This document shows, piece by piece, positions 8,464 to 16,381 of a stretch of 64,000 nucleotides of DNA. The position numbers were made by a program, and so were the translations under genes. Every line of letters starts with the position of its first letter. The first letter of the stretch is position 1. The stretch covers positions 1 to 64,000 of the forward strand of contig NZ_CABPSJ010000002.1 of assembly GCF_902459745.1 (NCBI RefSeq). The letters are read 5' to 3'. The notes below the pieces were generated by a model. It searched no databases. It had not been told where the DNA came from and was given only the letters and a program-made list of their open reading frames with translations. This stretch comes from Pandoraea communis. GTDB lineage: Bacteria; Pseudomonadota; Gammaproteobacteria; Burkholderiales; Burkholderiaceae.

Positions 8464-8595
8464 CACACGCCAGTGCCCGCTCGTCGCGCCCCCAAGGCGC
8501 CGGCGGGCCTGTATGTGCTCGAAGGAAAGGCCGTCTATCGTCTAAATCAGAACTGGGGAGAAGTGGAAGCCGGTGACTTCATGTGGTCGCGATGA
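8464..8595 (+). pseudogene. C-terminal fragment of an AllE-like (S)-ureidoglycine aminohydrolase (cupin)
   Basis: Read in the frame that continues after the second PixA stop, this stretch gives GLYVLEGKAVYRLNQNWGEV followed by EAGDFMWSR and TGA at 8593. This is the cupin strand pair near the C-terminus of the ureide-degrading enzyme AllE/YlbA, where GLYVLEGKGVYRLN and EVEAGDFMW are characteristic. Nothing upstream of GLYV (8506) matches, and the next conserved part is lost after an early stop. About 30 of some 270 residues survive. It is a decayed remnant, not a small gene. Confidence 0.6.
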
Positions 8596-8726
8596 CAATC
8601 GCCGCGCTACCGTTCGGCGGTCATTACCTTGTCGACATTCTTGCCGGCATCGCACTGGCCGCCGCCGTGCTCTGGATGTCGCCGCGCGGTGGACTGCGCC
8701 GTGTCCGCTCACGTCAATCGCCGTAA
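8592..8726 (+). pseudogene. C-terminal fragment of a PAP2-type phosphatase
   Basis: Starting at the overlapping ATG (8592), the frame reads TIAALPFGGHYLVDILAGIA and then a hydrophobic LAAAVLW segment with a basic tail, ending TAA at 8724-8726. GGHYLVDILAG is the third active-site motif (His and Asp) and last membrane helix of PAP2 phosphatases. The first two motifs and about five membrane spans are missing. The 44-residue piece cannot be catalytic. It lies immediately after the AllE remnant and runs 13 bp past the AAA gene's stop on the other strand. Confidence 0.55.
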
Positions 8727-10339
8727 CCCCGGAAGCGTCCGCACAACTTGAATACGTCCTCCGTATAGGGCGTGTCCTTGACTTTGCAGTAGCGGCTCGC
8801 GAGCTTCATCAGTTCCTTGATGTCGCGTCCGCTCGCCTGTGGATAGCAACTGGCGAGCGCTTCGATCAACGCGTCGTCCAGATAAGCACCCACCTGCTCG
8901 GCCTGCATTCGCCAGAGCCGCCGCGCATCCTCCCGGCACGGTAACTCGTAATGAATCGTCGCGATGCAGCGCGACAGGATGGCGTCGTCCACATCGCCGA
9001 TCCGGTTGGTCGTCATGAACAACAATCCGTGGAAATACTCCAGAGAGCGCAGGAACTCGGCGACGATGGCGTTGTGCTCGAGATCGTTGTCGCGCCGGCG
9101 GATGTACACGTCGGCTTCATCGAGCAACAGAATCGCATTCCAGCACATCGCGCGACGCAGAATACTCATGAGTGAGGCACCCACAGACGCCGCCGTCGTC
9201 CCCAATTGCCCCGAATGCACGCGGTACAGCGGCTTGCCGACGACCTCCGAGTAAATCTCCGCCGTGAGTGTTTTGCCCAGTCCGGGCGCCCCCTGACAGA
9301 GAATCGTCGCACCGCCCGATTTACCGGGGACGAAGTCCGGCATCATCACGTCCATGTTCGACGTCAGGATGTCGATCAGGTCGTGATGATGCGCAGGCAA
9401 CACCAGCTTGTCGCGCAAGCCGGGCTGGTACTCGTACTCGGTCATGTTCTGCACGTGCACCCAGAGATTGCGATGCCAGTCCAGATGGAATACGTGCACA
9501 TAGCAATGCAGCGGAATTGTCTCGAAGGCGTGATCGATCTGTGCCTTGCGCCAGAATTCGGCGTCGCACGACATCTCGAAATTGCGCTCCAGACGAGCTT
9601 CGTCGTTCACACACTTCGCCGTCGTGCCCTCCACCACCCGAATCAACTCCGTCGCCCCCTTCGGATCGACCGAGAACGCCGCACGGCGAAGCACGAACTG
9701 TGCCCCGAACGCGCGCTGCACCCGTAGAAACCGCTGCGCATGCTGCTCGTACTCGTGTTTGAACTCGGCACACTCTTTGTAGAAGCCGAACTCCGCGAGC
9801 AACTCCGGAATGGTGCGATTGGCGATGTCTTCGCGCGTGAAGACCAACGACGTGGTCATGCCCGAACGACGCAGACGATGCTCCGTCAGATTCGAATTGG
9901 CCGACTGCATGGTGTTCGCCAACATGTCCATGACGACGTAGGGCGAGCCCTGGTCGGGTTCCACGTAGCGCAGACGGCGCACCAGCCACGGCAGCAATGC
10001 GCCGTCGCGATGACGCTGGTACACCCAGCCGTCGATGACGTCGCGCGAAAGATATGCCACAAGCCCCGGCACCAGCTTGTCCAGATCCGGAATCACGCGC
10101 GCCTGCGGTGCGTTGTAGACATTGTCGAGCGCGAGCATCTGAAACATCAACGCACGTTCGTTCTGTGTCTTGCTCAGGACATAGAGCGTATTGAGCGACT
10201 TGGCATCGAACCATTGGCTCGACACCATCATGTTGCCGCGACACACGCCGTAGGCCGTCAACTGCTTGCCCAGCGGCGAATCGGCGCCGATCAGTTGCAT
10301 CAGCGGATGAATCAGTGACTCCGGAATCTCGAAATCCAT
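8714..10339 (-). CDS. AAA family ATPase with a large N-terminal domain
   Basis: A 541-residue cytoplasmic protein. The first 320 residues are an uncharacterised, mostly helical domain. The AAA module follows: Walker A GAPGLGKT (350-357), Walker B AILLLDEAD (402-410), sensor 1 MTTN near 445, an arginine-finger candidate in ILSRC (Arg457) and a C-terminal small helical domain with SGRDIKELMKLA. Such ATPases remodel or unfold partner proteins. The ATG at 10339, with GGGGAG eight bases upstream, is preferred to the GTG nine bases earlier. The partner is unknown; the nearest genes are the PixA pair, convergently oriented. Confidence 0.85.
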   Translation of the reverse strand: MDFEIPESLIHPLMQLIGADSPLGKQLTAYGVCRGNMMVSSQWFDAKSLNTLYVLSKTQNERALMFQMLALDNVYNAPQARVIPDLDKLVPGLVAYLSRDVIDGWVYQRHRDGALLPWLVRRLRYVEPDQGSPYVVMDMLANTMQSANSNLTEHRLRRSGMTTSLVFTREDIANRTIPELLAEFGFYKECAEFKHEYEQHAQRFLRVQRAFGAQFVLRRAAFSVDPKGATELIRVVEGTTAKCVNDEARLERNFEMSCDAEFWRKAQIDHAFETIPLHCYVHVFHLDWHRNLWVHVQNMTEYEYQPGLRDKLVLPAHHHDLIDILTSNMDVMMPDFVPGKSGGATILCQGAPGLGKTLTAEIYSEVVGKPLYRVHSGQLGTTAASVGASLMSILRRAMCWNAILLLDEADVYIRRRDNDLEHNAIVAEFLRSLEYFHGLLFMTTNRIGDVDDAILSRCIATIHYELPCREDARRLWRMQAEQVGAYLDDALIEALASCYPQASGRDIKELMKLASRYCKVKDTPYTEDVFKLCGRFRGYGD

Positions 10340-10400
10340 GAACGGCACTCCCCGTGTCGCGTTTGGTCCGTGCGCACATTGCCCTATGGCTGCGCGCCTC

Positions 10401-11102
10401 TCAGATGAGGAAGAAGTCGACGGCCTGCGCCACGACGCCCGGCTCGATAATGTGCAGTCCGTCGAACTCGACGTATTGCACGTCGTAGCCCGCTGCCTTG
10501 AGCTTGTTGGCGTTCTGCCGGCCGCTTGTCGCGACGGGCAATTGCTCGTCGCTCAGCCCGTGCGCGATGAATATCCGGGGTTGCCCCTCCTGCACGAAGA
10601 CGGACATGAAGCCGCCCGAGAACGCGATGACATGGCTTGCGATGTCACCGTTCGTCACACCGATCGATAACGCGTAGCTCGCGCCATCCGAAAAGCCCGC
10701 GAACGCCACACGGCCGGTGTCGATGCGATACCGGGCCGCCACGTGGCTCAACGCGAGTTGCAGGCGCTCCAGATCGGGGCCGTTGCCGCCGATCACGATG
10801 TCCCACGTCGGAAAGATCGAATGCGGCGCGAGCACGAGAAACTTGTGCTGCTCCGCATGAGGCTCGATGAACGGCAGCACCTTTTGCGGAAATCCCCCCG
10901 CGCCGTGGAACATCACGAACAGCGGGACGGGCTTGTCCGCCGGCAAGTCGGACGGCACATAAAGCACCGCGTCGCGGTGCTCGCTCAAACCCAGCGAATG
11001 ACGGCCGGGAACCAGCGAGGATGGCGTGAGGGACGAGGCAGAAGCCAACGCGGACGCAATGACATCCGGCGGCATGCGTCCGAACAATGAAGGGTCGAAC
11101 AT
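10401..11102 (-). CDS. Alpha/beta hydrolase (esterase/phospholipase type)
   Basis: A 233-residue serine hydrolase. The oxyanion loop is MFHGAGG, the nucleophile Ser lies in AGFSDGASYAL, the acid is likely Asp in HGLSDEQLPV and the catalytic His is in FDGLHII near the C-terminus. The size and order match small carboxylesterase/LpqC-like enzymes. No signal peptide is seen, so it is cytoplasmic. It lies between the AAA gene and a LysR gene on the same strand with a 61-bp gap to the AAA start. Substrate unknown. Confidence 0.83.
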   Translation of the reverse strand: MFDPSLFGRMPPDVIASALASASSLTPSSLVPGRHSLGLSEHRDAVLYVPSDLPADKPVPLFVMFHGAGGFPQKVLPFIEPHAEQHKFLVLAPHSIFPTWDIVIGGNGPDLERLQLALSHVAARYRIDTGRVAFAGFSDGASYALSIGVTNGDIASHVIAFSGGFMSVFVQEGQPRIFIAHGLSDEQLPVATSGRQNANKLKAAGYDVQYVEFDGLHIIEPGVVAQAVDFFLI

Positions 11103-11196
11103 GGCGCGGTGAGTGTCTCGTGATCGTTAAAATTATTGATATATTGTATATCAATAATTTTCATCGAAGCCACCCGCCATTTGTTTGCGTACAGGC

Positions 11197-12087
11197 TTAT
11201 CCGGCCATGTAGGCGGACAATCCGGCCACTAGCGCGTCGAACACCGCCTTGCAACGTGCACTTTGACGCAGGTCTTCGTGCATCGTGACCCATGTCGGCA
11301 GCTTGAACCGGAAGGCATTCGGCAATACGCGCACGAGCCTGGCATCGCGCCTTGCCAGTGGTACCTGACACCCGCCGATGCCGTAGCCTGCCCGGATCAT
11401 CGCCAGTTGCGCCAGATCACTATCGGCACGAAACGCGAAGGCGTCGCGCGACCACAGGGGAACATTGCGTGTGGCTTCGCGAAGAAACGGTGTCATCTGG
11501 TCGAAACCGATCAGCGCGTGCCGGGCAAGCTCGGTCATCGACGACGGGGTGCCGTAGCGCGTCAGGTAGTCGTCGCGTGCGTGCAGGCCGATGTCGATGT
11601 TCCCCACGCGGCGCGCAATCAATGCATCCTGCTGCGGGGCCGCCATCCGCACGGCAATATCGACCTCGCGATGCAGCAGATCCTGGATGCGGTTCGTGGG
11701 AACCAATTCAAGCGTCAGTTGCGGATGGGCGCGCCGTAACGCACTGAGGATCGGCGGCAACACTTCCACGCCGACAACCTCGCTCGCCGAAATGCGTACG
11801 ACACCGTTCACCCCGTCGCCATCACTTGCCGCCGCTCGCTCGAAGGCCAGCGCCGTGTGCTGCATCGCCAGTGCGTGGGCACGCAGCGACTCTGCGGCGT
11901 CCGTTGGCAGCAAACCCGTTTGCGAACGCGTGAAGAGCGCCTGCCCCAGCGCCGCCTCCAGTGCCGCGATATGGCGGCCTACCGTGGGCTGCGTAATGCC
12001 CAGTGCCCGTGCGGCGCCCGACAGCGAGCCCTCGGTCAGCACGGAGAGAAACGTCCGGTATAGATCCCAGCTCAGATTTGCCGTCAT
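11197..12087 (-). CDS. LysR family transcriptional regulator
   Basis: A 296-residue regulator. The N-terminal winged helix reads LYRTFLSVLTEGSLSGAARALGITQPTVGRHIAALEAALG; the effector domain starts near residue 90 (GVVRISASEVVGVEVLPPIL). The gene is divergent from the NAD-dependent epimerase, the standard LysR arrangement, so the epimerase is its likely target. No Shine-Dalgarno sequence precedes the ATG, and the best promoter places the transcript start at the ATG itself. Confidence 0.92.
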   Translation of the reverse strand: MTANLSWDLYRTFLSVLTEGSLSGAARALGITQPTVGRHIAALEAALGQALFTRSQTGLLPTDAAESLRAHALAMQHTALAFERAAASDGDGVNGVVRISASEVVGVEVLPPILSALRRAHPQLTLELVPTNRIQDLLHREVDIAVRMAAPQQDALIARRVGNIDIGLHARDDYLTRYGTPSSMTELARHALIGFDQMTPFLREATRNVPLWSRDAFAFRADSDLAQLAMIRAGYGIGGCQVPLARRDARLVRVLPNAFRFKLPTWVTMHEDLRQSARCKAVFDALVAGLSAYMAG

Positions 12088-12094
12088 ACAAAAA

Positions 12095-12122
12095 TGTATA
12101 GCCGATAGATGATTTCAGGCAA
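12095..12122 (-). promoter_or_regulatory. Sigma-70-like promoter of the LysR gene, possibly leaderless
   Basis: On the minus strand TTGCCT, a 16-bp spacer and TATACA lead to a start point 7 bp further on, which is the A of the LysR ATG at 12087. The dyad ATACA-N4-TGTAT (12086-12099) overlaps the -10 box and start codon and could be an autoregulatory site. Confidence 0.4.
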
Positions 12123-12183
12123 TTTTATTTGAATTACCTCGCGCGGAGAATGGCATCACCAACAACGATCAAGGAGCAACACC

Positions 12184-13200
12184 ATGACCCACGAATCCCC
12201 CGGCAAGGTGTCTCGCGCGCTAGTCCTCGGCGCGACGGGCGGCATCGGCGGCGAAGTTGCGCTGCAACTGCTCGCGGCAGGATGGCGCGTGCGCGCCCTG
12301 CGGCGCGGCGGCGCGCCGCGTACCGGCACCCCTCACGCCGGAATCGAGTGGGTCGCCGGCGATGCGATGCACGCGGACGATGTGCTTGCCGCAGCGCGCG
12401 ACTGCGATGTGATCGTGCATGCCGTCAATCCGCCCGGCTATCGCAATTGGGACACGCAAGTGCTGCCCATGCTCGACAACACGATCGCCGCCGCCACACG
12501 GCATGGCGCCACCGTCGTGCTGCCCGGCACGGTCTACAACTACGGCCCCGAGAGCTTTCCTGTCTTGCGGGAAGACGCGCCGCAACGGCCGCTCACACGC
12601 AAAGGGCGAATCCGCGCGACGATGGAAGACCGTCTGCGCGACGCAAGCCGCAATGGTGTACAGACGATCATCGTGCGGGCGGGCGACTTCTTCGGTCCGC
12701 GAACGCGCAATAGCTGGTTCGCCCAAGGACTCGTGAAGGCGGGCCGCACGACTCGCGCGGTCCAGGTACCGAATGCTCACGGCGTGGGGCACGAATGGTC
12801 GTATCTGCCCGACGTCGCCCAGACGATGGTCATGCTCATCGAACGCCGTCACACGCTCGACGCCTTCTCCAACTTCCATATGGCAGGTCATTGGGATGCC
12901 GACGGTACGGAGATGGCTGCCGCGATCACGCGGGTGATGGCGCGCCACGGCATCGACGTCAAGACGCGCCGCTTCCCGTGGTGGCTCATGTGGGCGGCGT
13001 CGCCTTTTGTCACGACGCTGCGCGAACTGCGCGAGATGCGCTACCTGTGGCAACAGCCGATGCGCATGGACAATGCACGACTCGTCGACGCACTCGGTTC
13101 AGAGCCGCATACCCCGCTCGACGTCGCCGTGCACGCCACCCTCGAAGGTCTCGGATGCCTGCCTGGCAAACCCTCTGCCAAAGGCGTCGCGTACTCCTGA
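12184..13200 (+). CDS. NAD(P)-dependent epimerase/dehydratase family protein
   Basis: A 338-residue short-chain dehydrogenase-type enzyme. The Rossmann loop is LVLGATGGIGGEVA (residues 16-23 hold GATGGIGG), with WVAGDAMHADDV contacting the cofactor and VVLPGTVYNYGPESFPVL holding the Tyr of the active site. The C-terminal half is the variable substrate domain (HEWSYLPDVAQTMVMLIERR). AAGGAG lies eight bases before the ATG. It is divergent from the LysR gene at 11197-12087. The substrate, probably a sugar nucleotide or small carbonyl compound, cannot be read from the sequence. Confidence 0.85.
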   Translation: MTHESPGKVSRALVLGATGGIGGEVALQLLAAGWRVRALRRGGAPRTGTPHAGIEWVAGDAMHADDVLAAARDCDVIVHAVNPPGYRNWDTQVLPMLDNTIAAATRHGATVVLPGTVYNYGPESFPVLREDAPQRPLTRKGRIRATMEDRLRDASRNGVQTIIVRAGDFFGPRTRNSWFAQGLVKAGRTTRAVQVPNAHGVGHEWSYLPDVAQTMVMLIERRHTLDAFSNFHMAGHWDADGTEMAAAITRVMARHGIDVKTRRFPWWLMWAASPFVTTLRELREMRYLWQQPMRMDNARLVDALGSEPHTPLDVAVHATLEGLGCLPGKPSAKGVAYS

Positions 13201-13246
13201 CAGACTCCTGATCTGGATGTGAGTCTGCCCGCTTGTCGACGTGGCG

Positions 13247-14095
13247 TCAGGCGGCGCGGCCGCTGCCGAGCAGGCGGGAAATGCGCCGGGCGGCGTCGGT
13301 GAGTGCCGCGACCGTTTGCGGGTTCGGATGTGCCGGCAAGTAGTGAATCGAGCCGACGATGGCGAGCGTGCCGAACAGCGAACCGTCGTCCTGCACGATG
13401 GGTGCCGCGAGCGCGTTCACACCGAGGAACACTTCTTCGGGCGCATCGGCCCATCCCCGCTCGCGCACCAGCGCGAGTTCGTGCGACAGACGCATGGCAT
13501 CGGTAATGGTGTGAGGGGTGCAGGCATCGAGTGGACCGGCGAGTACCGCCTCACGACGCTCGGGGGCACCAAACGCCAGCGCGATCTTGCCCTGCGCGAC
13601 GCTGTGCAGCTTGAACTGCGTGCCCGGATGCAGCAGGATTTCCAGCGGACTGCGCCCGCGCATGACGTCGAGCACGACCACATCGGTCTCGGTAAACGAG
13701 CTGATGACGATGGTCTGGCCGACGGCGTCGCGCAGTTCCTCCATCACGGGGCGCGCGAGACTCACCACGTCGAACTGTTTGACCAGCTTCTGTCCAAGCA
13801 GGAAGAGTCGCCAGCCGATGCGATATCGGCTGGTGCGCGGGTTCTGCACAACGTAGCCTTCCTGACGCAGCGCCGTCAGATGCCGGTGCACACGCGCCTT
13901 GGGCACACCGAGCGCCTCTGCCAGATGCGTCACGCCGCACTCGGCATTGCGCTCGGCCAGCAATTCGAGAATGCGCAACGAAATGACCGAAGTCGACGAC
14001 GTGTTGAGTTCATCGCCGCGTTGCGCGCCTGGCTCGCCAGCCGCGATGTGCGTGCTGCGGATGACGTCGTTCGGGGTGTCCTTCGATCGTTTCAC
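13247..14095 (-). CDS. IclR family transcriptional regulator
   Basis: A 282-residue regulator. The winged helix spans about residues 35-95 (SVISLRILELLAERNAECGVTHLAEALGVPKARVHRHL), followed by the effector domain containing FGTLAIVGSIHYL near the C-terminus. It begins with GTG at 14095, preceded by AAAGGA seven bases upstream. It lies 33 bp after the cupin gene on the same strand, so both are probably one transcript. The two matching palindromes between the cupin and MFS genes are its likely operators. Such regulators usually respond to an aromatic or organic acid of the neighbouring pathway. Confidence 0.92.
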   Translation of the reverse strand: MKRSKDTPNDVIRSTHIAAGEPGAQRGDELNTSSTSVISLRILELLAERNAECGVTHLAEALGVPKARVHRHLTALRQEGYVVQNPRTSRYRIGWRLFLLGQKLVKQFDVVSLARPVMEELRDAVGQTIVISSFTETDVVVLDVMRGRSPLEILLHPGTQFKLHSVAQGKIALAFGAPERREAVLAGPLDACTPHTITDAMRLSHELALVRERGWADAPEEVFLGVNALAAPIVQDDGSLFGTLAIVGSIHYLPAHPNPQTVAALTDAARRISRLLGSGRAA

Positions 14096-14128
14096 TGAGC
14101 GTCCTTTGTCGCTGTCGCCGCGCCCTGA

Positions 14129-14806
14129 CTATTGCGCGTCGAGCGTGATGAAGCGCTCGCCGAACACGTGATAGCGCTGCGGCTTGTTCTTGTTCGCATC
14201 CTCGGGATGCACGTAACGAATCGAGCTGCGATTGCGACACGCCCGCGGCAGGATGAAACAGCGGATGAATGTCGTGTCGCGCGCCTCGGTCGTCGGTGCA
14301 AGCACCGGTGCGTAGCCGAGTTCGAGCCAGGCCTGTCCCGGCCCGTGAGTGTGCGACGCACCGAGCGTTTCGATCGTGATCTCGCCCTCGAGCGTGCATC
14401 GCACGCCGGGCCCTTGATGCACGTGCGTATGCGCCACGCCGCCGGGGGGGAATTGTACCTTGTCGCAACGCATGAGCCAGCGTTGGCGCGGGTCCAGCGA
14501 AATGGGCGCCGCGATCTTGAGCGTCGACGACGCCCCCGGTGCCGACGTAATCTCCCCCGCCGTCGGCGCATCGCCCGGCATCAACTCCCAACGCCACAGC
14601 GTTGCCCCTTCGCTGCCCGCGATCAACGCCACATCGTCCTCGCCCAGCCAGGCACTCTGCGCCGGGTGATGCTGTGCCCCCGTCTCGAACTCGATGGCCA
14701 CGTCGCCGCGCACGACATAAATCGTCCGGCGTGCGGCAGGCAAATAGACAGGCGCATGGTTCGGCGCGATGACATCCTCGTACAAACGCAATTGGAACGG
14801 CTTCAC
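14129..14806 (-). CDS. Cupin-domain protein
   Basis: A 225-residue protein with two cupin-like halves. The N-terminal half has YLPAARRTIYVVRGDVAIEF; the C-terminal half has VQFPPGGVAHTHVHQGPGVRCTLEGEITIE, where HTHVH with the following glutamate could bind a metal, then HGPGQAWLELG. The GTG start at 14806 has AGGAGA upstream. It may be a metal-dependent dioxygenase, isomerase or hydrolase acting on the compound carried by the divergent MFS transporter; no specific activity can be assigned. Confidence 0.75.
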   Translation of the reverse strand: MKPFQLRLYEDVIAPNHAPVYLPAARRTIYVVRGDVAIEFETGAQHHPAQSAWLGEDDVALIAGSEGATLWRWELMPGDAPTAGEITSAPGASSTLKIAAPISLDPRQRWLMRCDKVQFPPGGVAHTHVHQGPGVRCTLEGEITIETLGASHTHGPGQAWLELGYAPVLAPTTEARDTTFIRCFILPRACRNRSSIRYVHPEDANKNKPQRYHVFGERFITLDAQ

Positions 14807-14864
14807 TTCTCGATCTCCTATGACCAGTCGACTGCCCCGACCATCGAGACAATCTCGGCATCAA

Positions 14865-14881
14865 GTATCGATGATCGATAC
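14865..14881. promoter_or_regulatory. 17-bp palindrome, candidate IclR operator 1
   Basis: GTATCGATGATCGATAC is a perfect 8-bp inverted repeat about a central G, 58 bp upstream of the cupin start. A near-identical site lies 96 bp away before the MFS gene. IclR-family operators of related regulators (PcaR, PobR type) are palindromes of this length and similar sequence, and an IclR gene is adjacent. Confidence 0.75.
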
Positions 14882-14960
14882 ATAAAGCACCATTTATGGT
14901 TTACCACGACATATCACGCCGGAATGTGCTGTTACTATTCAAACGAAATCATTCCCATGT

Positions 14961-14977
14961 GTATCGATAGTCGATAC
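14961..14977. promoter_or_regulatory. 17-bp palindrome, candidate IclR operator 2
   Basis: GTATCGATAGTCGATAC has 7-bp arms around TAG and differs from operator 1 only at the centre. It ends 42 bp before the MFS start codon, a position suited to repression or activation of that promoter. Confidence 0.75.
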
Positions 14978-15019
14978 ATTAGGTATGACATTAGGACGAG
15001 TTCCATGAAGGAGACAAGA

Positions 15020-16282
15020 ATGGACACTGGCACGACCGCCCTGAAGGCGGCGGGCACGGCACGTCGGCCGTGGTATCGCGGCGCGAGCCCTGCGCAATGG
15101 CGAGCATTTGGTTCGGCTTACATCGGCTGGATGCTCGACATCATGGATCTGATGCTGTTCGCAATGGTGATTCGCTACATCAGTGTCGATCTGCATTTCG
15201 ACAAGGGCGTGGCGGGCATGATCGCCTCGCTCACGCTGCTGGCCACCGCCTTCGGGGGACTGTTCTTCGGCTTCCTCGCCGACCGTATCGGCCGCACCCG
15301 GTCGATGATCCTTTCGATCCTCTGCTACTCCATCGGCACAGCGCTTTGCGGCCTGGCCGATTCGGTGACGCAGCTTCTCGTCTTCCGCTTCCTGCTCGGG
15401 TTGGGCATTGGTGGCGAATGGTCCGCAGGCGCCGCACTCATCACCGAGACGTGGCCGGCCGAGCATCGCGCGAAAGTCATGGCCTGGGTGCAGAGCGCTT
15501 TTGCCGTCGGTTATGCGGTCGCGGCCATCGTGGCAGCCGTCATCCTGCCGTACTTCGGTTGGCGCTGGGTGTTCGCGTTCGGGCTTCTGCCGACGGTGCT
15601 CGCGTTCTGGGTACGCCGCCACGTCGAAGAACCGGCGATCTGGCGCGAGCAACGCGTGCGTCTCACGCTGGGTCAGACCCTGGGCATGCTCTTCGGCCCC
15701 TATGCCCGCAGCACGACGATCGGGCTTGCCTTCACGGCGGCGGCGATGTGCGGCTATTGGGGACTGTTCACGTGGATTCCGGCGTATCTCGCAACGCCCG
15801 TCGATCAGGGCGGCCCAGGGTTCGATCTGCTGCGCTCCACGACGTGGATCGTCATCATGCAGATCGGCGCTGCCGCAGGCTTCGTTTGCTTCGGTTACAT
15901 CGCCGACCGCATCGGCTGCCGCAAATCGTTCCTGCTCTTCTTCATCGTGTCGGCGGTGACGGTGCCGCTTTACGTGGCGATTCGCGAACCGATGCTGTTG
16001 CTGGTTTTCGGCCCAGTCGTGGCGTTCTTCGGTACGGGTTTCTATAGTGGCTTTGCGCCCACGTTCGCCGAGATGTTCCCCACGCAGGTGCGTGCCACCG
16101 CGCAGGGCTTCATCTACAACACGGGACGCGCCACGAGCGCGCTGGCACCGGCAGCCGTCGGCCTGCTGTCGCGTGGTGAGAATGTCAGTGCTGCGCTGGG
16201 GGCGACCGCCGGTTTCTTCCTGCTCGCCGCGATCATCGTCTACTTCTTCCTGCCGGAGAGCCACGGCGACGCGCTCGCCTGA
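15020..16282 (+). CDS. MFS transporter, metabolite:H+ symporter (aromatic/organic acid) type
   Basis: A 420-residue inner-membrane carrier with twelve predicted helices. The signature between helices 2 and 3 is FGFLADRIGRTRSM and the helix 4 region is FRFLLGLGIGGEWSAGAALI, both typical of the sialate/aromatic acid:H+ symporter branch; a second D-R-x-G loop, YIADRIGCRKS, occurs in the C-terminal half. AAGGAG seven bases before the ATG at 15020 decides the start over the ATG at 15005. Divergent from the cupin-IclR unit and preceded by one of the twin palindromes, it is the probable importer for that unit's substrate. Confidence 0.9.
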   Translation: MDTGTTALKAAGTARRPWYRGASPAQWRAFGSAYIGWMLDIMDLMLFAMVIRYISVDLHFDKGVAGMIASLTLLATAFGGLFFGFLADRIGRTRSMILSILCYSIGTALCGLADSVTQLLVFRFLLGLGIGGEWSAGAALITETWPAEHRAKVMAWVQSAFAVGYAVAAIVAAVILPYFGWRWVFAFGLLPTVLAFWVRRHVEEPAIWREQRVRLTLGQTLGMLFGPYARSTTIGLAFTAAAMCGYWGLFTWIPAYLATPVDQGGPGFDLLRSTTWIVIMQIGAAAGFVCFGYIADRIGCRKSFLLFFIVSAVTVPLYVAIREPMLLLVFGPVVAFFGTGFYSGFAPTFAEMFPTQVRATAQGFIYNTGRATSALAPAAVGLLSRGENVSAALGATAGFFLLAAIIVYFFLPESHGDALA

Positions 16283-16304
16283 CCCTCATCTTCCGAACGG
16301 CTTC

Positions 16305-16337
16305 GCGCGCCAGCGGCTTTCAGGGCCACTGGCGCGC
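16305..16337. terminator. Bidirectional hairpin between MFS and CoA ligase genes
   Basis: GCGCGCCAG and CTGGCGCGC form a perfect 9-bp stem, extended by GGC/GCC after one mismatch, with a TTTCAGG loop. It sits between two converging genes 23 bp after the MFS stop, and TTGGCTTCTCTT follows on the + strand. It probably terminates both. Confidence 0.65.
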
Positions 16338-16381
16338 TGGCGCGTTGGCTTCTCTTAACCTCTCGATATCGGCGACCCCGC

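Noticed and set aside
14939-16264. 441-residue minus-strand open frame
   Set aside because: Antisense to the MFS gene, charged low-complexity composition, no recognisable fold.
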